A DNA stretch of 64,000 bases. It comes from Calliphora vicina (lineage: Eukaryota; Arthropoda; Insecta; Diptera; Calliphoridae). Both the position numbers and the translations under genes were made by a program. Below the pieces are notes generated by a model, which did no database searches, had not been told where the DNA came from, and saw only the letters and a list, made by a program, of their open reading frames with translations. Shown piece after piece: positions 55,677 to 64,000 of this stretch. The stretch is taken from contig NC_088782.1 in NCBI RefSeq assembly GCF_958450345.1, forward strand, positions 68,104,501 through 68,168,500, read 5' to 3'. Positions within the stretch are counted from its first letter, which is position 1. Every line of letters starts with the position of its first letter.

Positions 55677-56426
55677 TTAAATAGTTCAAATTACAGATAT
55701 TACATTAAGTAATCTGCATAAAACAACACTTTTTATTTCAACAACCACAATTTTATTTGCCCTAAGTTTAAAAAAAGACCTCCCATCCTATCTACCTTTC
55801 AAATCAAATGATAAATTAATATCAGCCTCGTGTTTTTATGATTTATTTATTTTATTATTTGATTTATTTGATTGATAATTCGAGCAATTGTGTTGGGTGC
55901 TACATGTTCTTAGTTGTGTAAAAAATCGGAGGTTAATAAAGATAAAGAAACTTTTCAACTTCTGATAAATAGAAACATGTATATAGAACATACAAAAATA
56001 AATCAATATTTTATCTAAAAATGCCATACAAGTATATTTTTCTGTTTAATTTATCTTTTATTATTTGTTTTATTGCCTACACATAGATACAAAATTTAAA
56101 TATGAATTTATTTGTTTATCATGACATTCAAAAATATTCCCTCAAATTAAATTTAATTCGCTGTAAAACGAAATTGCTTTTGTAAACATTTCATTGGGCA
56201 GATCGATCAGTGATCACGAAATATTTTAAATGGAATCTATTTAATATAACAAGGGTGCTGTATTGAGCTAAATGATTATAGTTTTTTTTTTTGTATTATA
56301 AAATATTTATTTATTTGTTTCTTATCTTGAATAAATCATATTTGTTTATTTGGTTTTAACAATAATTATCTTTATTTTTCTTTGTTTTTTGAAAGTAACA
56401 TTAAATTGAGGTTTTATAAGTGTGAC
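55677..56426. other. DNA immediately upstream of the first fry coding exon
   Basis: A/T-rich. A pyrimidine-rich run ending GTTTTTTGAAAG at 56395 is a plausible splice acceptor 31 bases before the fry ATG, which would make this the end of a 5' intron. Alternatively transcription starts nearby, but no TATA box or clear initiator is seen. Confidence 0.4.
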
Positions 56427-56487
56427 ATGTCCCGCTCGGATTCGAGTCGTTCGTTTTACGATCTATTGCAATTATTTTCTAATGGAG
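56427..56487 (+). CDS. fry: furry, coding exon 1 (N-terminus)
   Basis: The ATG at 56427 (G at -3) opens MSRSDSSRSFYDLLQLFSNG and breaks in the first base of the next codon. A good donor GGTATTTT follows (intron from 56488). Joining to 57177 keeps the frame open into the conserved Furry domain, with no earlier in-frame ATG available in exon 2 until well inside it. Twenty residues rich in Ser/Arg and then a hydrophobic YDLLQLF give no known domain; fly Furry N-termini are variable. The frame is also open upstream of this ATG to about 56396, but without another Met. This exon is the least certain of the six because it is short. Confidence 0.65.
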
Positions 56488-57176
56488 GTATTTTAATTCA
56501 AATTTTTATTCGTATGTCTTCTAAGCTAGATCTTTGGTAAATATGTAGATTTTCTTAAGGTTCAAAACAAATATTGTACGTATTGGCTAAGATTTTGAAA
56601 ATATTTCATCATACTCATTAATTATCAAGCTTAGTGTTAAACATATTGTTTGCAATTAATCATTAATTCATTTCATTAGAAGATCATTATATGTATATAT
56701 TTGGTTAATGAATAGTTTCAGTGTCTGAGTAAGAAGATGTAGTTCGCCAATTCCGGTTTAACTTCTTGAAAAGCTGTTAAATTTTCAGAATCTTTTTGAA
56801 TTTTTTGTGGTCATACTCTAAATTGCGCTAATAACATCATTCGAAGTCGATTCAAAAGTGTTTCATTCTTTCAAATAAAATTATGTCAAATAGATTAATT
56901 GTAAATTATATCGAGATGCTTTTTACAGCGATTTTAATTTTGGTTTCATTGATTTTACATATTTATAATCGTAAAAATCCGTAATCATTAAAGATCTTTA
57001 AAAATATCGAATCAATTTATCACAATTATCATCATTATTTGAATAAAGTCGCCATATTTGTGTGTGTTTTGATTTTTTTAACTGGCTATTAAGTAAAATT
57101 GCAATGTAAATGCTTTATTTCTAACCAACTTTCAATTACAAATTAATTAATTTCATATTTCTATTACCATCAACAG
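56488..57176. other. fry intron 1
   Basis: 689 bp, GT...AG (acceptor ATTACCATCAACAG), A/T-rich, no inserted element recognised. Confidence 0.6.
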
Positions 57177-58654
57177 GTTCAAATCCAAACCAAAATGATA
57201 ATATAAACACAACAACTACCTTAGGTAGTCCTACAACTAGAAATGCTCCAAATTCTCCGACAACTACAAGTCCCACTGTAGGATATGAAGAAACACAGCT
57301 GCAGCAGCAACAACCGACTGAAGCTTCAAACGTAGCGCCTGCAAACACTAGCCCAGCCACCAGCAACAGCACAGCACCTGATAACAACGAAATTTGCCTG
57401 ACACCACCGCAGCGTCATTCCACAAACTCCAATGAATATCAGCAACAGTCGACACCAAAATCCACACGTAATTCAACTGTAGCACTGGGTTCGACAGCAA
57501 CAGTTGGCGACTCTAATTCACCTGTTGCTGAAAACATTAGTGACAAGAATATTTTACCGAATGAGGAAAGTCCTTTGCCGCAAAATTTCAACAATATAGA
57601 AAGTAGCACCTTAAATGAGTCGCAGTTGCTGGCCACGGGAATCAACACAGTTGATACTGGCGGCGGTGTTGTAGCAGGCGCAGTTGTTGTAAGTAGTAGC
57701 AGTTCCGCCAACTTAACCACACAACATAATCAACAAATTATAAGCAACTATCAGGGTATAGCAACGACAGCAAACACCCAAAACGGTGCTAATCGTATTT
57801 ATAATCCCATAATGATACCACAACGACAATCCCTATTACCCTGGGGTACTAATTCACGTTCCTCCATAATTAATGTTATACCCTACACAAATCCCATTGG
57901 CACTACCGGCACCGGCACCATGGCCAATCCAGCTAGTATGAATACTAATCAGTTAGAAGCGAATGATGTCAACTCCTTACGGCCGGGGGAAATTGTCATG
58001 CGTAATTTATTCACCGATTTTACTTTGCAGGCTGAAAAGAAAATAGAATTGGTCATGATGGAGAGTGTAGACAAGCCGCTTTCAAAGCTGCTGCAGCGCG
58101 GTGAAGATCAACAGTTTGATCAGTTGCTCTCCGCTCTGGGCAGTGTAGCCGAACATTGTTTACCCTCGCTGCTGCACACGCTGCTCGCCTGGCACAAACG
58201 CCAACTGTCCGATGCCGAAATAAAAAATGATCTCAAACGCATGGAAAAATCTGTGATAAATCTCACAAAACCTTTAAACTCACAAGATATTGAATTTCAA
58301 TTGCAACGTCGCGAAGCCGCTGTGGAATTCATCTTTTGTTTGGCTCTCATCGAAATTCTCAAACAGTTGCCCTTCCATCCGGGTCACGAGGATTTGGTAA
58401 GAAGTATTGAGAATTTAGCTTTCAAACACTTTAAATATAAAGAGGGCCTGCAGAATAATCCCAATGCCCACAATATACACATGATAGCCGATTTATATGC
58501 TGAAGTCATTGGTGTTTTGGCACAGTCACGTTTTAGTTCAGTGCGTAAGCGTTTCATGAGTGAACTGAAAGAGTTGCGAGCCAAAGAGCCGTCACCGCAC
58601 ACCACACAAAGTATTATTAGTTTGCTCATGGGCATGAAATTCTTTAGAGTTAAG
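57177..58654 (+). CDS. fry: furry, coding exon 2 (low-complexity region and start of the conserved N-terminal domain)
   Basis: Furry is a very large (about 300 kDa) HEAT/armadillo-like scaffold of the FRY/MOR2/Tao3 family. In Drosophila it works with the NDR kinase Tricornered to shape wing hairs and bristles and to keep dendrites from overlapping. Residues 21 to about 285 here are Asn/Thr/Ser/Gln-rich and poorly conserved. From residue 288 the family signature begins: LRPGEIVMRNLFTDFTLQAE, then KPLSKLLQRGEDQQFDQLLS, SVAEHCLPSLLHTLLAWHKR, FIFCLALIEILKQLPFHP, LAFKHFKYKEGLQNNPN and ADLYAEVIGVLAQSRF. It ends SLLMGMKFFRVK at residue 513. The same blocks occur in order in vertebrate FRY. The donor GTGAGT follows in phase 0. 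Confidence 0.96.
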
Positions 58655-58725
58655 GTGAGTTGACAACAACACAAAGAGTTTGAAATTTCTACTATTATTT
58701 GTTTAACGTTTCTTTTGGTTTCCAG

Positions 58726-58863
58726 ATGGTGCCCATAGAAGAATTTGAGGCTTCGTTTCAATTCATGCATGAATGTGGCCAGTATTTTTTAGAGTTGAAA
58801 GACAAAGATATAAAACATGCTTTGGCGGGCTTATTTGTTGAAATTCTAGTACCCGTCGCTGCG
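58726..58863 (+). CDS. fry: furry, coding exon 3
   Basis: Acceptor TTTTGGTTTCCAG, donor GTAAGT. The 46 codons (residues 514-559) read MVPIEEFEASFQFMHECGQY, FLELKDKDIKHALAGLFVEI and LVPVAA, nearly identical to the corresponding part of vertebrate FRY. This is part of the N-terminal helical-repeat region. Phase 0 at both ends. The preceding intron is only 71 bp, the following one 3.27 kb. Confidence 0.97.
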
Positions 58864-59619
58864 GTAAGTATAATTAGTTTAAGTGATTACATTTAATTTG
58901 TTATGATGTTTTGTAGTTTTCTTCTTATGAGTGATTCGCTTTAAGTTTGAAATTTGATTGAAGCGAAAGAGAAGATGTTTAGATTAAAATTTACTAATTT
59001 GCATTTGTTAAAATGCAGCTTTTCTATTAGCTATACATAGAATTTTACACTAATCACAATGTTGCTGTTTCTAATGGTGAAACCTTAAATCTAATATCAT
59101 TTTCGTTTCTAAAAATACATTTTGCATATCGCTAAAAGCAACAGTTTTTATTCAGCCATTATCAAGGGCTCGAAAAGAGTAACAACGTTACTGAGTGACG
59201 GACTGATTCATCATCGCTCAGCCCAAAATCCTGAAGCTATAGCCATAAAATTTGGACTGTAGGTTCTTCTCTCCCCATATATTTCCACCAAGAAAATAAG
59301 CATGCTTCTAAGTGATTAAGAATCCAAAGAGGGTGATTATAGGTTCTTTTTATTGATTCTAATGATACTTTCTGAATATTTTATTATAATCCTAAATTAG
59401 AATACACTTAATAATACTTTTAGATTTTTTTATTACAATCCTGAATAAATGTTAATGAATACTATACATTGTATAGTATAGTATTGCGATGGATCGAATG
59501 AATCCTATGAATTTCTGCGTTACGTAGCACTCCATAGCGTGATTTGTTTAGGGACACGATAACTAAAAAGATGTATCCAAGTCTGCGACTGAGGTGGGTG
59601 GAGGCTTTTATGTTCCAAT
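58864..59619. other. fry intron 3, 5' part
   Basis: Non-coding. The stretch 59150-59260 (GACGGACTGATTCATCATCG, CTCAGCCCAAAATCCTGAAG, then CTATAGCCATAAAATTTGGA) resembles an interspersed fly repeat that often carries GACTGACTG tracts. It lies 360 bp before the minisatellite and may be part of the same element. Confidence 0.4.
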
Positions 59620-61240
59620 GTTGGCCAAAAATCGATTTTTTATATAAAAACTCGAAATATCTAAATTCGTTAATAACTTGGCCAATAAGCGTTTAATCAA
59701 GAAAAAGAGCTCGATCTGTGATCACTCATATTTTTGAACAAAAATCGATTTTTTTATATAAAAACTCAAAATATCTAAATTTGCTAATAACTTGGCCAAT
59801 AAGCGTTTAATCAAGAAAAGGAACTCGATCTGTGATCACTCATATTTCTGGCCAAAAATCGATCTTTTTATATAAAAACTCGAAATATCTAAATTTGCTA
59901 ATAACTTGGCCAATAAGCGTTTAATCAAGAAAAGGAGCTCGATCTGCGATCACTCATATTTCTGGCCAAAAATCGATCTTTTTATATAAAAACTCGAAAT
60001 ATCTAAATTTGCTAATAACTTGGCCAATAAGCGTTTAATCAAGAAAAGGAGCTCGATCTGCGATCACTCATATTTCTGGCCAAAAATCGATTTTTCTATA
60101 TAAAAACTCAAAATATCTAAAAATGTTTAATCAAGAAAACGAGCTCGATCTGTGATCACTCATATTTCTGGCCAAAAATCGATCTTTTTAAATAAAAACT
60201 CAAAATATCTAAATTCGCTATTAACTTGGCCAATAAGCGTTTAATCAAGAAAAGGATCTTGATCTGTGATCTCTCATATTTCTGACAAAAATCGATTTTT
60301 TATTCAAAAACTTAAAATATCTAAATTCGCTAATAACTTGCTAATAATTTGGCCAATACGTGTTTAATCAAGAAAAGGAGCTCGATCTGTGATCACTCAT
60401 ATTTCTGGCCAAAAATCGATTTTTCTATATAAAAACTCGAAATATCTAAATTCGTTAATAACTTGGCCAATAAGCGTTTAATCAAGAAAAAGAGCTCGAT
60501 CTGTGATCACTCATATTTTTGAACAAAAATCGATTTTTTTTATATAAAAACTCAAAATATCTAAATTTGCTAATACCTTGGCCAATAAGCGTTTAATCAA
60601 GAAAAAGAGCTCGATCTGTGATCACTCATATTTCTGGCCAAAAATCGATATTTTTATAAAAACTTAAAATATTTAAATTCGCTAATTACTTGGCCAATAA
60701 GCGTTTAATCAAGAAAAGGAGCTCGATCTGTGATCACTCATATTTCTGACAAAAATCGATTTTTTTATAAAAACTTAAAATAGCTATATTCGCTAATAAC
60801 TTGGCCAATAAGCGTTTAATTAAGAAAAGGAGCTCGATTTGCGATCACTCATATTTCTGGCCAAAAATCGATTTTTCTATATAAAACTCAAAATATCTAA
60901 ATTCGCTAATAACTTGGCTAAAAGCGTTTAATCAAGAAAAGGAGCTCGATCTGTGATCACTCATATTTCTGGCCAAAAATCGATTTTTCTATATAAAAAC
61001 TCAAAATATCTAAATTCGGTAATAACTTGGCCAATAAGCGTTTAATCAAGAAAAGGAGCTCAATCTGTGATCACTCATATTTCTGGCCAAAAATCTATCT
61101 TTTTATATACAAACTTGAAATATCTAAATTTGCTAATAACTTGGCCAATAAGCGTTTAATCAAGAAAAGGAGCTCGATCTGTGATCACTCATATTTCTGA
61201 ACAATAATCAATTTTTTATATAAAAACTCAAAATATGTAC
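59620..61240. repeat. Minisatellite in fry intron 3, about 14 units of about 114 bp
   Basis: The unit runs GGCCAAAAATCGATTTTT, then ATATAAAAACTCGAAATATC, then TAAATTCGCTAATAACTTGG, then CCAATAAGCGTTTAATCAAG, then AAAAGGAGCTCGATCTGTGA and TCACTCATATTTCT. ATCGAT-type anchors recur near 59627, 59741, 59855, 59968, 60082, 60175, 60286, 60413, 60526, 60643, 60755, 60866, 60977 and 61092. Most spacings are 111-117 bp; one unit near 60100 is about 20 bp shorter and one near 60300-60413 longer. Neighbouring units are more alike than distant ones. No open frame. Confidence 0.95.
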
Positions 61241-61343
61241 ATTAATTTACATGTATTCTGTTGTTGCAAGACTTATGTTTTTGACAACAGACTTAGGTTC
61301 TTTGTCTCTCATTAACGCTTTATTCTTTGGTAACGCTTCTATG

Positions 61344-61742
61344 CATGATACAACAACATAAGGTACACCCAGTAGAAAATAAATTCTCAAATGTAACGTC
61401 AAACAAAAGAAAATATGAAAAAAAAAATCAAAGTTTGACGTTATAGGGCTAAATATTTAAAACTCTCCCTAGTGATTCTACCTTCTACAATTATTGTATC
61501 ATGGCGTCTATGTATATTTTATTCCATGGTACAATTATTGTATCATGGCTTCTATGTATATTTTATTCCATGATACAATAATTGTAGAAGGTAGAATCAC
61601 TAGAGAGAGTTTTCAATATTTAGCCCTGTAACGTCAAACTTTTATTTTAATATTTTTCATATTTTCTATTGTTTGACGTTACAAGAATTGTATAATTGAG
61701 AATTTATTTTCTACTGGGTGTACCTTATGTTGTTGTATCATG
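61344..61742. mobile_element. Long hairpin (Foldback/MITE-type), fry intron 3
   Basis: The arms run inward from CATGATACAACAACATAAGG on the left and its complement on the right. They share GTACACCCAGTAGAAAATAA, AAACAAAAG/ATAGAAAATATGA, GTTTGACGTTA, GGGCTAAATATT and TGATTCTACCTTCTACAATT, so about 170 bp pair with about 170 bp. The centre holds two direct copies of TGTATCATGGCKTCTATGTA followed by TTTTATTCCATG. No coding capacity and no certain target duplication. Confidence 0.85.
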
Positions 61743-61761
61743 TTTTATTCTATGATCATAA

Positions 61762-61892
61762 AGCTAAATTCACCCATGAGTTTCTGAAACATTTTTTTTT
61801 ATATGTAGTTTCACGTTCTATTTTTGAGAGAGACATATAAAAAAAATTGTTCCGAACAAAAATGTTTCAGAAACTCATGGGTGAATTCAGCT
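61762..61892. mobile_element. Short Harbinger-like MITE (131 bp), fry intron 3
   Basis: TAA on both sides (61759-61761, 61893-61895) fits the PIF/Harbinger TWA target. The 32-bp arms differ at one position (AGCTAAATTCACCCATGAGT then TTCTGAAACATT, against AGCTGAATTC... inverted). The loop is about 67 bp. Like the MITE at 13503 it opens with AGCT. The 67-codon frame that begins at its right arm is not supported as a gene. Confidence 0.8.
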
Positions 61893-62135
61893 TAAGATTC
61901 GTTTTACATATTTTAAAATCAAATGGAAATGAACCTATGTATATGAATAAAAATTATCACTCAACAATACTGTTTTTTTTTCTTTTTAACTATTTTTACC
62001 CTTTCAAACCCCTTCTCACAAATTCACAAATTTATTTTATATTTTTGTAAAAGTTATTTCCATATTTTTATTTGTGTAAATTTTAATCAAAATCAATTTT
62101 CCTTCAAACTTTTTTTAACACTTCTTTCATTGCAG

Positions 62136-62476
62136 GCTGTTAAAAATGAAGTTAATGTTCCTTGTGTTAAAAATTTCGTGGAATTACTTTATATGCAGAC
62201 CTTAGATGCCTCCACCAAATCCAAACATCGTCTGGCTCTATTTCCCCTCGTAACATGTCTTCTGTGCGTTTCACAGAAAACCTTTTTCCTCTCGAATTGG
62301 CATTATTTCTTGGCCATGTGTTTAAGTAACTTAAAGAATCGTGATTCTAAAATGAGTCGTGTAGCGCTGGAATCGCTGTATCGCCTGCTGTGGGTCTACA
62401 TGATACGCATCAAGTGTGAATCGAATTCGGCAACACATTCACGTTTACAAAGTATAGTGAACTCATTGTTTCCAAA
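62136..62476 (+). CDS. fry: furry, coding exon 4
   Basis: Acceptor CTTCTTTCATTGCAG, donor GTGAGT after AA (phase 2). Residues 560-672 read AVKNEVNVPCVKNFVELLYM, STKSKHRLALFPLVTCLLCV, SQKTFFLSNWHYFLAMCLSN, LKNRDSKMSRVALESLYRLL and WVYMIRIKCESNSATHSRLQ. Strong block-by-block agreement with vertebrate FRY leaves no doubt. The DNA switches from A/T-rich intron to much higher GC at the exon border. Confidence 0.97.
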
Positions 62477-62537
62477 GTGAGTATTGTCTTTAGATAGGAA
62501 ATTATGAAAATTAATAATTCTTTATTTTAAATTACAG

Positions 62538-62676
62538 AGGCTCAAAAGGTGTCATACCCCGTGATACTCCTTTAAATATATTTGTGAAAATTATACAATT
62601 TATAGCCCAGGAACGCTTGGACTTTGCCATGCGAGAAATTGTTTATGATCTACTGTGTGTGGGCAGATCCATAAAG
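62538..62676 (+). CDS. fry: furry, coding exon 5
   Basis: Acceptor TTTTAAATTACAG; the first base A completes the Lys codon of exon 4. Residues 673-719 read GSKGVIPRDTPLNIFVKIIQ, FIAQERLDFAMREIVYDLLC and VGRSIK, the next conserved block of the family. Donor GTGGGT in phase 0. Flanking introns are 61 and 73 bp. Confidence 0.97.
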
Positions 62677-62749
62677 GTGGGTGCGATAATTAGAATTCAA
62701 GAAATAACAAATTCATTAATCAAACATTTATTTTTTTGTTGTCTTTAAG

Positions 62750-63871
62750 TTAATTTTAAATCCCGAACGCATGAGTATTGGCTTAAGAGCATTTTTGGTG
62801 GTGGCCGATTCGTTGCAGCAAAAAGATGGTGAACCTCCCATGCCTCGCACTGTGCCAGTCCTGCCCTCTGGCAACACACTACGCGTGAAGAAGACCTACA
62901 TCAATAAAATGCTCACAGACGATACGGCACGTAGCATTGGCATGTCCACGTACTTTCCCCATGTACGTCGTGTATTTGTGGATATTTTACGTGCCCTAGA
63001 TGTTCACTATGGCCGCCCTTTAATGATGACAAATACACAAAATCAAAACAAAGAACCCGACGAAATGCTGTCGGGTGAACGTAAACCACGCATTGATCTC
63101 TTTCGTACTTGTGTGGCGGCCGTACCACGTTTGATTCCCGATACAATGACCCCACAAGAATTGGTGGATCTTCTATCGCGCCTCACCGTTCACATGGACG
63201 AAGAGTTGCGCATGCTGACTCACCAGTCATTGCAGACATTGGTAATTGATTTTCCGGATTGGCGTCAGGATGTCGTGCACGGTTATACACAATTTCTAGT
63301 GCGCGATGTCACCGACACTTATCCGCAATTGTTGGAAAACTGTACTCGCATGTTGTTTGTGTTTCTCAACATTTGGCGTTGTGCCATCAACGTTAATGGC
63401 AATGGCAATTCGGGCACAAACACTTTGAAAACTCCCACTTCAACGGGCCTCGCAACTGCCACGAATACTGGTGCCACAAATACACAAAATGTGCTACAAC
63501 CCGGTACAGCTGTTGGTACCGGCATTGTGGGCAAAGATACCGCCACCAGCCAACTGTCCAGTGCTAGCAATGTCAAGAGTATTAATACCAATTCAAGTGC
63601 CACATCGAGTATTACATCCAGTGGCATGTCGACCATTACACAGGCCACTGTTATAAACATGGCCGATGCTGGCAAGAAAAATGAAATTCCTTTGGCAACC
63701 ACTCTGCATTTTGTTGAGGGCTATGCCTTGGTTTTACTGTGTAATTATCGACCATATTTGCGCAAACTGGCTGCCATGATTTTGAAGGAAGTTAAGAATT
63801 TGATGAAAGCTTTGGGTATACCAGAAACTGAACCACCATTGTTGGATGTTATTGATAAATGTTGTCCACAG
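62750..63871 (+). CDS. fry: furry, coding exon 6
   Basis: Acceptor TTGTTGTCTTTAAG, donor GTGAGT in phase 0. Residues 720-1093 continue the helical-repeat region: LILNPERMSIGLRAFLVVAD, GEPPMPRTVPVLPSGNTLRV, KKTYINKMLTDDTARSIGMS, EPDEMLSGERKPRIDLFRTC and VAAVPRLIPDTMTPQELVDL, then LTVHMDEELRMLTHQSLQTL. A Thr/Ser/Asn-rich stretch, residues about 936-1025 (63400-63665), is inserted relative to vertebrate FRY; low-complexity loops of this kind are common in fly proteins. Conservation resumes at FVEGYALVLLCNYRPYLRKL. The gene runs on beyond the window; most of the protein is still to come. Confidence 0.96.
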
Positions 63872-64000
63872 GTGAGTTGAGTCGAATGTAATTTATATAA
63901 TTGGGTTAAGTGTGTTAGTCTGTGAGGAGAATCCATTTCAAAATCGACCGATTACAATACAATGGTATCAGAATATATTTTCGGATATCTAAAGAACTAT

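Noticed and set aside
57136..57720. Minus-strand frames opposite fry exon 2
   Set aside because: They are complements of the Asn/Thr/Gln-rich coding sequence and lack splice context or similarity.
58384..58770. 128-codon minus-strand frame across fry exons 2-3
   Set aside because: It overlaps strongly conserved fry codons on the opposite strand, so it is a shadow.
59620..61240. Regular repeats that could suggest a CRISPR-like array
   Set aside because: The units are contiguous without unique spacers, lie in an intron of an animal gene, and behave as a minisatellite.
61260..61310. Resemblance to the hAT MITE at 28591 (TTTTTGACAACAGACTTAGG against TTTTTGACAACTGAGTTAGG)
   Set aside because: About 20 bp without terminal repeats or a duplication; too short to call homology.
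63319..63702. 127-codon minus-strand frame with a valine-rich stretch
   Set aside because: Antisense of the Thr/Asn-rich part of fry exon 6; a composition artefact.

Overview
The window is AT-rich insect nuclear DNA. Its right end carries the first six coding exons of a fly furry (fry) orthologue on the + strand, split by short GT-AG introns. Everything to the left is a dense transposon graveyard. The fly-type fry exons, the mariner/Tc1/hAT/Helitron mix and the abundant DINE-1/mini-me-like repeats point to a higher dipteran, possibly a calyptrate such as a blowfly. The order is secure; the family is inference.

Layout. 0-6.9 kb: a Tc1-like element with an inserted palindromic MITE, a diverged tandem array, a Helitron-like repeat (family A), a LINE fragment split by a 444-bp hAT MITE, and a mariner-like relic. 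6.9-20.8 kb: A/T-rich DNA with MITEs, a family B Helitron-like repeat inside another element, three LINE relics, a Harbinger-type MITE and a mariner relic. 20.8-31 kb: mariner copies, one hit by a LINE with an 11-bp target duplication, plus a Foldback-like inverted array and a Helitron carrying a hAT MITE. 31-45 kb: a LINE, two Tc1/mariner-like elements, a second LINE hit by a 172-bp retroposon with a 16-bp duplication, and a deep nest around a Tc1 element. 46.6-50.65 kb: one 4-kb hAT element with an 8-bp target duplication holding about six later insertions. 51.9-55.7 kb: another nest (Helitron-like repeat, hAT, Helitron), a mariner and a piggyBac-like element. 56.4-64 kb: fry exons 1-6, with a 1.6-kb minisatellite and two hairpin MITEs in intron 3.

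No transposase or reverse transcriptase in the window is intact. Every one carries stops, frameshifts, deletions or insertions, so nothing here looks able to move itself. The only gene I would call functional is fry. It continues beyond position 64000; 1093 residues are encoded here. A splice-acceptor-like site before the first coding exon leaves open that much of the transposon-rich DNA is a long 5' intron of fry, but this is not proven.

Element boundaries were read by eye from terminal inverted repeats and target-site duplications. They are reliable to a few bases where a duplication is quoted and to tens of bases elsewhere.
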